A DNA stretch of 50,518 nucleotides from Erwinia sp. ErVv1 (lineage in GTDB: Bacteria; Pseudomonadota; Gammaproteobacteria; Enterobacterales; Enterobacteriaceae), in the NCBI RefSeq assembly GCF_900068895.1, contig NZ_CDPK01000005.1, positions 136,576 to 187,093 on the forward strand. Reading direction: 5' to 3'. The position numbers and the translations under genes are program-made. Position 1 is the first letter of the stretch. Every line of letters begins with the position of its first letter. Below are positions 42,273-50,518 of the stretch, one piece after another. The notes under the pieces are model-generated. The model ran no database searches. It saw only the letters and a list, made by a program, of their open reading frames with translations, and had not been told where the DNA came from.

Positions 42273-43340
42273 ATGGAAAGTGGCCTGATTAAACAGCCCG
42301 CCGTGATGAAAGCGCTTAACGCCAGCGAGGTATGCAACCGGGGCGTGCTGGCCGCCGCCGCCAGCGGCCTGAGCGAATTTATCAGCGAGAAGGGGGGCGA
42401 CGCCGACCGTATCTTTGGCATGAGCGGCATTGACCCTGAACAGCTGGCCAGCCCGACGCTTAGCCTGGGCTTAGTTAACTACTGTCGGGTGATGGAAGAG
42501 GCCGCGCGCGCCTCGGGGTTTGACAACTTTGGTCTGCACTATGGCAAACAGTTTAAGCCACAGTCGCTGGGGCTGATAGGCTACGTGGGACTCTGCTCCG
42601 CGACCCTGGAGCAGGCGCTGCATAATGTGGTGAATGCCTTTCCCTATCATCAGCATAACACGCTGACCCGTCTGGTGGATAAGGGCGACTGCTGGCGTCT
42701 GGACTATCAGGTACGCCACGGCGCGATACTCTGCCGCCGTCAGGATGCCGAGCTGACGCTGGGCATGTTCCTGAATCTTATCCGCCACGTTGCCGGTAAG
42801 CACTGGGCACCGCGTGAAGTGCATTTTGAGCATCCCCGTCCGGGGCAGTGGCATGAACACTGCAAAGTGTTTGATGCACCCGTCTGGTTTGATCAACCCT
42901 ATAACTCGCTGCTGATCGCCAAACAAGATCTCACCCGGTCGATGCCGGACAGCGATCCGATGCTGCTAACGGTGATGCAGGATGCGATTCGCCGTCTGAA
43001 CCGTGCCACACCGCAGCAGAGCCTTGCCGATCGCGCCCGTACCCAGGTTCATCTGCTGCTGCTGAAGGGAGAACCGGTACTGGAGGACGTCGCCGGGAAG
43101 CTGGGCATGTCCAGCTGGTCGCTACAGCGGCGGCTGCGTGAAGAGGGTTTAACCTTTAGCGCGCTGGTGGACAAAGTGCGGTGTGAAATGGCGACGCATT
43201 ATCTTCAGCAGCGGCAGCTACCGATTTCTGAAATGGCGCTGCTGCTGGGGTACTCCGAAGTCAGCGCCTTCTCCCGTGCCTTTCGCCGCTGGTTTGGCAT
43301 CAGCCCCCGCCAGTGGCGTCAGGATGAGCTGGCCAGCTAA
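42273..43340 (+). CDS. AraC-family transcriptional regulator with arabinose-binding-type N-domain
   Basis: 355 residues from the third of three consecutive ATGs (42267, 42270, 42273); GAGG at 42261 best suits this one or the middle one. The N-terminal ~200 residues match the Arabinose_bd region of OruR/QhpR-like regulators (FGLHYGKQFKPQSLGLIGYV). The C-terminal pair of helix-turn-helices is classical: VLEDVAGKLGMSSWSLQRRL and LLLGYSEVSAFSRAFRRWFG. It probably controls the adjacent permease and kinase; the 41-bp array directly upstream is a candidate binding region. Confidence 0.9.
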   Translation: MESGLIKQPAVMKALNASEVCNRGVLAAAASGLSEFISEKGGDADRIFGMSGIDPEQLASPTLSLGLVNYCRVMEEAARASGFDNFGLHYGKQFKPQSLGLIGYVGLCSATLEQALHNVVNAFPYHQHNTLTRLVDKGDCWRLDYQVRHGAILCRRQDAELTLGMFLNLIRHVAGKHWAPREVHFEHPRPGQWHEHCKVFDAPVWFDQPYNSLLIAKQDLTRSMPDSDPMLLTVMQDAIRRLNRATPQQSLADRARTQVHLLLLKGEPVLEDVAGKLGMSSWSLQRRLREEGLTFSALVDKVRCEMATHYLQQRQLPISEMALLLGYSEVSAFSRAFRRWFGISPRQWRQDELAS

Positions 43341-43506
43341 ATAGCGCTCTCGGGCAGTGCAATCCGCGTACGTAGCAACGTGGAGCGGTATTACGCACAG
43401 CTTAGCGAGACAGGATCCAGGAGCCGCAGCATTCGCGCAGCCAGCCAGGCGAGCACGCGACAACGTATGATACCTGCGCGGTCAGCCATCCCGGCGGTCG
43501 TATTCA

Positions 43507-43920
43507 TCAGCGCGGCGCGATTGTGACGATGTTTTTGCCTGACAGGGCGGGCGGCGGTGGCGGCAGGTTGCCGTTACTGCTGACCAGGCTCCAGGCTTTC
43601 AGGCAGAGCGCTTCGTCGCCAGCGGTGCTTAGCACGCTATAACGGTGGTTTTTGCCATACTCTACTTCCAGCGTGCATTGACGGCCTTTATAGCGGGCGG
43701 CTTCGGGAAACTCAGACTGGATCCCTTCACGCATAATGTAGCTGTACACGCATGCATCCTGTGGAATGCTGCTGCGGGTTGCACAGATTTTCTTTCCCTG
43801 AGCCTGCCAGTCTGCCAGCGACGATCTGTCTTTTGGCGCTGACTGACATCCCGCCAGCAGCAGCAACATACCCGCCATTCCCGCCGCGATAAGTGCGGAC
43901 CGGTTCCCGTTTGATGCCAT
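43507..43920 (-). CDS. Lipoprotein with TolA C-terminal-like domain
   Basis: 137 residues. Lipobox LAGC lipidates Cys25 after a 24-residue signal. The mature part YSYIMREGIQSEFPEA … YKGRQCTLEVEY … AGDEALCLKA lines up with TolA domain III (IKSAIESKFYDASSYAGKTC … GGDPALCQAA), including both cysteines of its disulphide. A proline run (NLPPPPPAL) follows, like IPKPPS in TolA. TolA itself is a long inner-membrane protein, so this is a free-standing outer-membrane-anchored version. AGGGTG precedes the ATG. Confidence 0.8.
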   Translation of the reverse strand: MASNGNRSALIAAGMAGMLLLLAGCQSAPKDRSSLADWQAQGKKICATRSSIPQDACVYSYIMREGIQSEFPEAARYKGRQCTLEVEYGKNHRYSVLSTAGDEALCLKAWSLVSSNGNLPPPPPALSGKNIVTIAPR

Positions 43921-44060
43921 TTTTCACCCTGATAGCAAAATTTCGATGTTACCGATCAGTTTACCGCGTTAGCGAGGGGCTGACAGGGGAATCCGCGGCT
44001 GTCGGGGGATTTACAGATTATTCGCGGGTCGCACCGGGAGGATGCACGATGAACAGGATG

Positions 44061-44122
44061 CAGGATCGCCCGGCATGATTGCGATCCTGATGAAAAGAAG
44101 GATCGCGCGAGGAGCGATCCTT
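44061..44122 (-). terminator. Twin hairpins, terminator of the hydrolase gene
   Basis: Two 9-bp hairpins with the same arm sequence: CAGGATCGC (44061–44069) with GCGATCCTG (44081–44089), and AAGGATCGC (44098–44106) with GCGATCCTT (44114–44122). Because arms match, crossed pairing is possible. Read leftward the hydrolase transcript meets the second stem first and then CTTCTTTTC, giving a terminator. Confidence 0.7.
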
Positions 44123-44142
44123 TACCGGACATGCGCCGTCAG

Positions 44143-45006
44143 TTACAGGTGCTTATTGAACCAGTCGAGCTGGACCTGGATAACGCTGTCAAAATGCGCG
44201 CCGCTGTAGATGTCATAATGGCGGGCGTTTTCTTCACAATAAAACTGCTTATCGGTCGCTTTTACCGCGTTATACAAGCCCTGCCCCTGAGCGGCAGGAT
44301 TAACGTTATCCTTGCCGGCCACCACGACCAGCGTCGGGCAGGTGACGCGCGCGGCGTTTTCCGCGGGTTTATACTGAAGCGTTTCCCGGACGGTGAGAAA
44401 GGGGATCTTGATATCCATCGCCGGATAGCGCGTCTTATTCTGCTCGAAAAATGCCTTTGATTCCTCATCGCTTAGCACGCGCGTGATGTTAACGAACATC
44501 TCTTTATCCGTAGCGCGCTTTTTATCTGCCATTTTCGTTAGCGTGGCGATAAACCCTTCCTTCTCCTCCGCCGACATGTGCCCGGTAACGATATCCTCGC
44601 CGTCGGCAAAAGCCAGCTGGCTGACAATACAGCGGATATCGGCGTTATCCGCCGCCGCGCCAAATACGTGGCAGCCGCCGAAGGAGGTGCCCCACAGGCC
44701 GATACGCTGATTGTTAAAGAAAGGATGTTGTTTCACCCAGTCGGTAACCGTAAGAATATCTTCGATCTGCATGGTGGGCTCAAGACGCCCACGCTCGCCT
44801 GCACTGGCCCCAAAGCCCCGGTAGTCAAAGGTTACGGTGCAAAATCCTGCCCGGGTAAAAGCTTCAGCAAAGGGCGGTAACAGGATCTCCTGAATGCCGC
44901 AAAAGCCGTGGCAGAGGATAATGACCGGCAGATTACCCAGCGTAGAGAGGGGTTTCCTGAGCGTCAGGGCAATGCCGTTGTCGAGCTGATGACTGATGGT
45001 TTCCAT
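44143..45006 (-). CDS. Alpha/beta hydrolase
   Basis: 287 residues, no signal peptide. HGFCGIQE forms the oxyanion region, GTSFGG holds the nucleophile Ser near 116, VVVAGKDNVNP the acid near 230 and RHYDIYSGAHFD the His near 263. LAFADGEDIV and a helical cap (about 140–210) are inserted. It belongs to the broad dienelactone hydrolase / YcjY-like group; no substrate is predicted. TAAGGAG precedes the ATG. Directly follows sbcC in direction but has its own ribosome site. Confidence 0.88.
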   Translation of the reverse strand: METISHQLDNGIALTLRKPLSTLGNLPVIILCHGFCGIQEILLPPFAEAFTRAGFCTVTFDYRGFGASAGERGRLEPTMQIEDILTVTDWVKQHPFFNNQRIGLWGTSFGGCHVFGAAADNADIRCIVSQLAFADGEDIVTGHMSAEEKEGFIATLTKMADKKRATDKEMFVNITRVLSDEESKAFFEQNKTRYPAMDIKIPFLTVRETLQYKPAENAARVTCPTLVVVAGKDNVNPAAQGQGLYNAVKATDKQFYCEENARHYDIYSGAHFDSVIQVQLDWFNKHL

Positions 45007-45053
45007 GGTTTACTTCTCCTTAAGTGAACGCTTTCTGACCCGCCTCCGCAATA

Positions 45054-48000
45054 TTAATGCGAGGGGGTTTCCAGCTTACTGTAGCCCAGCCCGTTCATTT
45101 TACGTACTTTTATCTGAACGGGAATACGTTCTTTCATCGCCTCGACGTGGCTTATCACGCCAATGGTCTTGCCGCTGGCATTTAGCGCATCCAGCGCATC
45201 CAGCGCCGTGTCGAGGGTTTGCGCATCCAGGGTGCCAAAGCCTTCGTCGAGAAACAGCGACTCAATGCGCGTTTTGTGGCTGACCAGATCGGAGAGCGCC
45301 AGCGCCAGGGCCAGGCTCACCAGGAAGCTCTCTCCGCCGGAAAGGGTGCGGGTGTCGCGCAGGGCGTCGGCCTGCCAGGTATCCACCACCTGTAGCTCCA
45401 GCGCTTCACCTGCCTTGCGTTGTAGCATGTAGCGTCCGTGCAGACGGTTAAGCTGGTTATTTGCCAGCCATACCAGGTGATCCAACGTCAGCCCCTGGGC
45501 GAAGCGGCGGAATTTGTCGCCGCCGCTGGAGCCAATAAGGTCATTGAGGCAGCCCCAGTCTTCAACCTGGCGTTCGCTGACGGCGATTTCATTCAGCATC
45601 GCCTGCTGCTGCTGTCGGCGGGCCGCGTCGCTGTTGAGCTGCTGACGCGCTTCACCCTGGCGCTGGGCATTTTCCCGCAGCGCCCGCGCCGTGTCGTCGA
45701 CCGCGCCCGGCAGGCTGCTGGCATCCTCTGGAAACGCCTCCGGCCGGGTCTCCAGCCACAGCGCCAGGTTTTTCTCTGCCTGTTGCAGCAGGGTGGCGGT
45801 CTGTTGTAGCCGTGCCTGATGCTGTTTATGCTGGATCTGCAACCGCTGGATATGCTCTTCGTCCAGCAGGGCGGCAGTAAACTCAGCTTCGTCGCTAAAA
45901 GGGCTGGCCGCCAGCGCCGTATTAAAGGCCTGCTCCCGCTGTGCCAGGCGTTCGGCCAGCGTAGATAACTGCTCAGTCAGTGAATTATGCTGTCCGGTCA
46001 GGGTATTTAACTGGTTCTGCTGCTGCTGCCACTGTTGTTGCAGAACCTGACAGGCTTCCGCTCGCAGCGTTGACGTTAGTCTGAGCTGCTGTTGCACCTC
46101 CGCCGTCTGCTGCTCGCCGAAGGCACGGTGACGCTGCTGTTTGACTTCAGTCAGCTCGGCAGTTTTTGCCTGAAGGCGCTTTTCCAGCCCCTCCAGGCTG
46201 GCCTGCCTGTCATCGATGGCTTCGGTCAGCGCCTGCTGCTGGGTAGCCAGCGCGGCCAGCTCAGGGCCAAGGTGAGTTAGCGCCTGCTCCGCCTGTTGCC
46301 ACTGCTGCCATTCCTCTTCGCGGCGTGTTAACCAGCGTTGATGCTCGCCGTTTTCTGGCGGCGTTAGCCCACATTTACTGAGCGAGGCGGCCAGCGTAGC
46401 ACGCTGATGGTCAAGCTGTTGCTGCGCCTGCGTCAGGCGCTGCTCGCGCTCATTCAGCGTCTGGGTCGCAGTAAGCTGCTGCTGTTCGGTAAGCTGCCGC
46501 TGCTGCTGGAGAGCGTTAAGCTGGTTCTGCTGCTGAATCAGCGCATCCTTATGCTGCTGCAGCGTTCGGGCAGCCTGCTGAAGCTGGGTGAGCTGCGCCT
46601 GAAGCGTGATTTCCTGCTGCTCCTCCTCGTCCAGCCACGCCGTTACCGACGGCTGCTGTTCCGGTGCCAGTGACAGCGAAAGCGCGTCAGCGGTAGTCTG
46701 CCACTGGCTGTGCAGTCGGATGGCTTCGGCCTCTGCCTCTTCCCGTTCCTGTTTAAGCCGTTCGGCCTGCTGCGTCAGGTTTTTGACTTCCACGCCTTTC
46801 GCCGTCCCCTGGTCGTGCAACAGTTGCACGTCAGCGCTGAGCTGCGCCAGGCGCTGCTGTGTTTCTGAGGGCTGCAGGGCCTGATAATCGGCAATGGCGG
46901 GATGCTCGCAGGCCCCGCACAGCGGACAGGGCTGCCCGGCAGTCAGCTGCGCGCGGTGCTGTTCCAGGCTAACGATACGTTGTTCAAGCCTGTAGCGGGT
47001 ATCCAGATCCTGCTGGTGCTGATGCTTCTCTTTCCAGTCGCGGCGTAAGCGCTGTAGCTGCTGTTCTGCCTGCTCCAGCTGCTGCCGCAGAGTCTGCTGC
47101 GCGTCATCCGTTCGCTGACGACGCGCGGCGTGCTGCTGCCACTGCTGCACCAGCAGCGCCAGGGTTTGTCGAAGTGGGCGCTGCTGATGGAGCGTAGTCA
47201 GTTTGGCCTGGAGTGCCGTTTCGGGAAACTGCTGCTGAAGAGTGGCGCAGTGCTGCTCAGCTTCGCTGACTTTGCGCTGGGCGAGTTCGCTTTGCTGTTG
47301 CAGCGGGCGAAGTGTGAGGTCCAGCCGATCAAGCTGCTGCTGTAGGGCGGCAACGCTATGCTGCTGTTCAACCCAACTCTGCTGTAACGCAGTAAGCGCC
47401 TGCTCACTTTGGTGCTGCTGCTCAAAGTGCATCCGCCAGGGTTGCAGGGATTCCCCCCAGTCGGCCAGTCGTACATGATCCGTCCGCCACTGCTGATACT
47501 GTGCCTGCCGGGCGAGTTTATCCTGCTGCGCCTGATGATTGGTTTGCAGGGCTGCGCGACGCTGCGTCAGCGCGTGTTGGTACTCACTGACTTCTTTTGT
47601 CAGTTCTTCCTTTTGCTGACCCAGCGTCGCTAAGCGGTTATCCAGCGGCACGACCGTATCTGTAATCAGCGTTTCCTGCTGCTGACGCTGCACTTCGTGC
47701 TGTCGCTGAGCTTCTTCGGCTTTTTGCAGCGCCTGAGTGCTGCTTTCCAGCTGTTCGCGAGCCTGCTGCTGTCGGGTGGACAGCACCTGCAACTGCTGTT
47801 GCAGGCTGTCAGTATCCTGACCGAGCTGGTTACGCTGCTGCCAGAGGGGCCGTAGCTTTTCCGCTGGCTCCGCGAGTGTGAGTTTACCCATCTCGGCCTG
47901 GGCCGCCAGCCAGCGATCTTCAGAGAGCTGGTGCTCAGTACGGGCGGCGGTAACGGCATCCGTTAGCGCCATCTGCTGGCGGTGCCAGTTAAGCAGATGC

Positions 48001-48728
48001 TGCTGCTGGTGCGAAAGTGAAGTAAGCGCCTGCTCCTCTGCTTCAAGCTGCTGGAGCTGCCCGGTTAGCTGCGTAACCTCATCTTCCGTCAGCAGGGACA
48101 GGCCGCTGGCTCTGGCGTGAAGAGTATCAAGCGCGGCGCGGGCGCGCTTATGGTGCTCAAAGACGCTGACCGAAACCCGGCCATAGATCTCCGTGCCAGT
48201 CAGTTCTTCCAGCAGCTCTGCGCGTTTGTTGGCAGGGGCGTTGAGGAATGCGGCAAACTCCCCCTGCGAGAGCATCATTGAGCGGGTAAAACGTTCGAAG
48301 TCCAGCCCGGTGAGGGCGGTGAGCATCTCAAGCTTATCCTTCACCTTATCGGCAACGATGGTGTTATCGTCGCAGCGGGCCAGCTCGACCCGGGGCACCT
48401 GCAGGTTTCCCTCTGCTGAGCCGCGCGCGCGGGTCTGGCTCCAGAACGCACGCCACGCCACACCTTTGACTTCAAACTCCACTTCGGCAAGACACTCCGC
48501 CGTATCGCGGGTCATCAGGTCGTTTTGCGCGTTAGATAACTTACCCAGCCGGGGCGTTTCGTGATACAGCGCCAGGCAGATGGCATCCAGCAGGGTGGTT
48601 TTTCCGGCACCTGTCGGGCCGGTGATGGCAAATAAACCGTTGCTGGCGAACGGCTCGGCGGTGAAATCGATTTTCCACTCGCCCTTTAGCGAGTTCAGAT
48701 TCTTAAAGCGCAGCGTCAGGATTTTCAT
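45054..48728 (-). CDS. sbcC: DNA double-strand-break nuclease subunit SbcC (Rad50-like)
   Basis: 1224 residues, about 175 longer than E. coli SbcC. Walker [11 protein letters not shown] near 35–44, two long coiled-coil arms, zinc hook CPLC near residue 600, signature [20 protein letters not shown] near 1130 and Walker [13 protein letters not shown] near 1160. With SbcD it cleaves hairpins and palindromes and trims protein-blocked ends. The arms are unusually rich in glutamine (runs such as [13 protein letters not shown]). The start codon is the third copy of a tandem 44-bp repeat. Confidence 0.96.
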   Translation of the reverse strand: MKILTLRFKNLNSLKGEWKIDFTAEPFASNGLFAITGPTGAGKTTLLDAICLALYHETPRLGKLSNAQNDLMTRDTAECLAEVEFEVKGVAWRAFWSQTRARGSAEGNLQVPRVELARCDDNTIVADKVKDKLEMLTALTGLDFERFTRSMMLSQGEFAAFLNAPANKRAELLEELTGTEIYGRVSVSVFEHHKRARAALDTLHARASGLSLLTEDEVTQLTGQLQQLEAEEQALTSLSHQQQHLLNWHRQQMALTDAVTAARTEHQLSEDRWLAAQAEMGKLTLAEPAEKLRPLWQQRNQLGQDTDSLQQQLQVLSTRQQQAREQLESSTQALQKAEEAQRQHEVQRQQQETLITDTVVPLDNRLATLGQQKEELTKEVSEYQHALTQRRAALQTNHQAQQDKLARQAQYQQWRTDHVRLADWGESLQPWRMHFEQQHQSEQALTALQQSWVEQQHSVAALQQQLDRLDLTLRPLQQQSELAQRKVSEAEQHCATLQQQFPETALQAKLTTLHQQRPLRQTLALLVQQWQQHAARRQRTDDAQQTLRQQLEQAEQQLQRLRRDWKEKHQHQQDLDTRYRLEQRIVSLEQHRAQLTAGQPCPLCGACEHPAIADYQALQPSETQQRLAQLSADVQLLHDQGTAKGVEVKNLTQQAERLKQEREEAEAEAIRLHSQWQTTADALSLSLAPEQQPSVTAWLDEEEQQEITLQAQLTQLQQAARTLQQHKDALIQQQNQLNALQQQRQLTEQQQLTATQTLNEREQRLTQAQQQLDHQRATLAASLSKCGLTPPENGEHQRWLTRREEEWQQWQQAEQALTHLGPELAALATQQQALTEAIDDRQASLEGLEKRLQAKTAELTEVKQQRHRAFGEQQTAEVQQQLRLTSTLRAEACQVLQQQWQQQQNQLNTLTGQHNSLTEQLSTLAERLAQREQAFNTALAASPFSDEAEFTAALLDEEHIQRLQIQHKQHQARLQQTATLLQQAEKNLALWLETRPEAFPEDASSLPGAVDDTARALRENAQRQGEARQQLNSDAARRQQQQAMLNEIAVSERQVEDWGCLNDLIGSSGGDKFRRFAQGLTLDHLVWLANNQLNRLHGRYMLQRKAGEALELQVVDTWQADALRDTRTLSGGESFLVSLALALALSDLVSHKTRIESLFLDEGFGTLDAQTLDTALDALDALNASGKTIGVISHVEAMKERIPVQIKVRKMNGLGYSKLETPSH

Positions 48729-48772
48729 AGCGATTCCCGGTGACTTATTTTGGCCAGCGTTGGCGTTTTCAT
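48725..48772 (-). CDS. Micro-ORF B between sbcD and sbcC (15 codons)
   Basis: [15 protein letters not shown] then TGA, whose stop overlaps the sbcC ATG in ATGA. CAGGAA upstream acts as a possible ribosome site. The start region repeats that of sbcC (MKILTL) and the end repeats the end of micro-ORF A. Coordinates put its ATG exactly 44 bp before that of sbcC. Probably a coupling ORF; the peptide itself may have no role. Confidence 0.55.
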   Translation of the reverse strand: MKTPTLAKISHRESL

Positions 48773-48816
48773 GACGGTTCCTGGTGACGGAGTTCAGCCA
48801 GCCTCAGAGTTTGCAT
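48769..48816 (-). CDS. Micro-ORF A between sbcD and sbcC (15 codons)
   Basis: [15 protein letters not shown] then TGA; the stop overlaps the ATG of micro-ORF B in ATGA. Its ATG lies inside the last codons of sbcD (13-bp overlap) behind GAGGAG, 44 bp before the ATG of micro-ORF B. Same length as B, related sequence. Confidence 0.55.
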   Translation of the reverse strand: MQTLRLAELRHQEPS

Positions 48817-50036
48817 GAAGGCTCCTCATTTTCCATTTCTGCCAGCGTCTGGCTAAACAACAGGCTGGCGCGGGCCAGCTGCCCGGGGTCTCTCCCTTCC
48901 TCTGACGCCAGTCGGCGGGCGAAAACCTCCTGCACGCTGAGTTCGCTGAGCGTTTCGTTATCCTGGCGGGCGAGGGTCTGCTCGCGCTGCTCGCGGCTGC
49001 GGCGAAGCAGCACGACCTCAACCGGCAGCTGCTCGGTCAGCGCCTGGATACGGCGCTGCAGGTCATTCAGCCAGTCCTGGGTAACAATCTCAATATCCAG
49101 CCACACCTTTTTGCCATCCTCGCGAGGTTCAATTGCCGCCAGCTGGTGCTCAATCTCTTCCAGCGTGCCTTTGATCATCTGCATAGGTTGACACAGGGGA
49201 ATGGTCAGCGGTTCGACGCGGCTCAGTTTCCCGTCGGCGAAATCGACGATAAAGACGCTTTTTTCCTTACCCAGCTCATCAAAGCTCAGTGGGATAGGTG
49301 AGCCGCTATAGCGAATGTGTTCGGTGTTGGCGATGCGTTGCGCGCGGTGGATATGGCCCAGCGCGATATAGTCAGCGGGGGGGAACGCCTGCGCCGGAAA
49401 CGCATCCAGCGATCCGATATAGATGTCGCGTACCGCGTCGCTTTTAGTCACGCCGACGGTCGTGAGGTGTCCGGTGGCAATAATCGGCAGCGACAGGCCG
49501 AGGGCTTCGCGCTGTGCCTGCGCCTCTTGCCAGCATTGCTGATAGTGCTGAGTGATGGCCTCCAGCAGGGAGTGCTGTTTTTCATGGCCCGACTGCCCGG
49601 CCTGGCTGAGGGTGATATCACGCGGGCGTAAAAAAGGGATGGCGCAGAGCAGGGCGCCTGGCTGGCCGTCACGGGTTTTCAATAGCAGAACCTGCTCGCC
49701 TGGGGTGTCGCTGGCTGCTGCGATAACGGTGGTGTTCAGGCAGGCGAGCAGTTCGCGGGACTCATTCAGGGTGGCAACGGAGTCGTGGTTTCCGCCCACC
49801 ACCACCAGTTGGCAACCCGCCTGTTGCAGCTTCACGACGAAGCGGTTGTAGAGCTCACGCGCATAGCTCGGCGGCGATCCGGTGTCGAAGATGTCGCCAG
49901 CGACAATAATAGCATCAGCCTGCTGTTCAACGGCCTGTACAAGCAGCCAGTCGAGGAAAGCCTGATGTTCCGGCGCACGGCTTTTCGTATAGAAAAACTG
50001 TCCCAGATGCCAGTCGGAGGTATGAATAATGCGCAT
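48804..50036 (-). CDS. sbcD: DNA double-strand-break nuclease subunit SbcD (Mre11-like)
   Basis: 410 residues from the ATG at 50036, with AAAGGA upstream. The metallophosphoesterase motifs are in order: HTSDWHLG (4–11), GDIFD near 49, GGNHDS near 83, GHLT near 187 and GHIHRAQ near 225, which hold the two Mn ions. The C-terminal helices bind SbcC. The end EEPSCKL extends three residues past where the EPS-stop of the neighbouring copies would fall. Divergent from phoB in E. coli; phoB lies outside the window. Confidence 0.96.
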   Translation of the reverse strand: MRIIHTSDWHLGQFFYTKSRAPEHQAFLDWLLVQAVEQQADAIIVAGDIFDTGSPPSYARELYNRFVVKLQQAGCQLVVVGGNHDSVATLNESRELLACLNTTVIAAASDTPGEQVLLLKTRDGQPGALLCAIPFLRPRDITLSQAGQSGHEKQHSLLEAITQHYQQCWQEAQAQREALGLSLPIIATGHLTTVGVTKSDAVRDIYIGSLDAFPAQAFPPADYIALGHIHRAQRIANTEHIRYSGSPIPLSFDELGKEKSVFIVDFADGKLSRVEPLTIPLCQPMQMIKGTLEEIEHQLAAIEPREDGKKVWLDIEIVTQDWLNDLQRRIQALTEQLPVEVVLLRRSREQREQTLARQDNETLSELSVQEVFARRLASEEGRDPGQLARASLLFSQTLAEMENEEPSCKL

Positions 50037-50518
50037 GAAAATCCTTTGGTCAGCAAACCCGATGCGCCGATTATAAACGTCGCGCGGCAAAACCCCAGCC
50101 TGAAAGGGTTAACCCGGTTGATAAAGCGGTAATTTATCGCGCCGGGGGCGCAATGCATTGTGTTACGTGCCCAGTGCAGCAAAGGCTCAGTGCTATTGCT
50201 TACGGGTGGTGCCGGGCTGCAAAGACTCAGTGCTGTCGCCTACGGGGGGTGTCCGGTGCTGCACAGGCCTGGGGTGGTCGCCTACGGGTGGGGCCCGGTG
50301 CTGCACAGGCCTGGGGTGGTCGCCTACGGGTGGGGCCCGATGCTGCACAGGCCAGGGGTGGTCGCCAACGGGTGGGGCCCGGTGCCTGGCGGTCCTCACG
50401 CCGCGCTTCGCACGGTTCCTTCGCTCCGCTCGTCGACCTTTCGGACCGGGCATGACGTGACATCCCTGTCCCGACATGCCCTTGTGCCAGCCTCCCTGCT
50501 GGCCCATCCGGGTCTTCC
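50037..50518. other. Intergenic stretch upstream of sbcD with repeats
   Basis: 482 bp to the window end. It holds the 41/42-bp array (50172–50380) and then a GC-rich stretch with a short inverted repeat GGGCATG (50446–50452) … CATGCCC (50473–50481 region). No convincing gene; open frames across the repeats exist on both strands, as expected from a 42-bp period without stops. Confidence 0.6.
50172..50380. repeat. 41–42-bp tandem repeat, five copies
   Basis: Copies start at 50172, 50213, 50254, 50296 and 50338. The last three are 42 bp and nearly identical (CGGTGCTGCACAGG … GGTCGCC.ACGGGTGGGGCC); the first two are 41 bp and more diverged, so the array has aged toward sbcD. No spacers, so not CRISPR. 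The unit is unrelated in sequence to the 41-bp array at 41927. Confidence 0.92.

Noticed and set aside
50172-50380. CRISPR array or repeat-protein gene
   Set aside because: No spacers. Frames across it are open only because a 42-bp period without stops stays open; none has a ribosome site or a recognisable protein.

Overview
The window is a bacterial chromosome contig from the Enterobacterales. The gene order iraP–psiF–proC–yaiI–aroL–yaiA–aroM–ppnP–rdgC–mak–sbcC–sbcD is the Escherichia coli core order for this part of the chromosome. GC-rich coding, the genes inserted into that backbone and the set of accessory genes suggest Erwiniaceae (Pantoea, Erwinia or Mixta type). The family assignment is inference. 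The first 32 bases are an Illumina Nextera adapter remnant, so the left edge is an assembly end and the first gene is cut.

Layout. 0–11 kb: two tandem SDR oxidoreductases opposite a LysR regulator; a DoxX / glutathionyl-hydroquinone reductase / carboxylesterase operon; a YcaD-like MFS carrier; a coupled pair of very small genes led by a YmiA-like membrane peptide; a FUSC protein; the fluoride channel gene crcB; an unknown two-gene membrane operon; and a sugar porter. 11–17 kb is an accessory stretch of small genes: an IraP paralogue, a small lipoprotein, an orphan YjbE-like secreted protein, a phospholipid-methyltransferase-like protein, an AriR/YmgB-like protein, an acyltransferase, a possible small RNA, and a DUF305 protein behind a near-ideal CueR copper operator. 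17–24 kb: a complete peptide-type ABC importer with a substrate-binding protein at each end. 24–29 kb: CPBP protease, I78 inhibitor lipoprotein, thiol oxidoreductase, ycgZ, marC, a cold-shock gene with a long leader, and mdtG.

29.4–50 kb is the conserved backbone: iraP, psiF, a Rieske/AIF-type reductase where E. coli has dgcC (phoA is also missing), proC, yaiI, a DUF2076 gene, aroL behind a perfect TyrR box, yaiA, an N-terminally extended aroM, ppnP, rdgC, mak, then an inserted amine-type permease / APH-fold kinase / AraC cluster, a TolA-C-like lipoprotein, an alpha/beta hydrolase, and sbcC–sbcD.

Most of the window is ordinary. The most unusual structure is the sbcD–sbcC junction, where a 44-bp segment carrying the sbcC start has been copied in tandem, making two 15-codon ORFs that link sbcD to sbcC through overlapping stops and starts. 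Other points worth checking are the CueR-type operator before DUF305, an orphan leftward terminator that suggests a small RNA, two IraP-type and two YcgZ/AriR-type small proteins in one window, and several intergenic tandem arrays with units of 41–44 bp.
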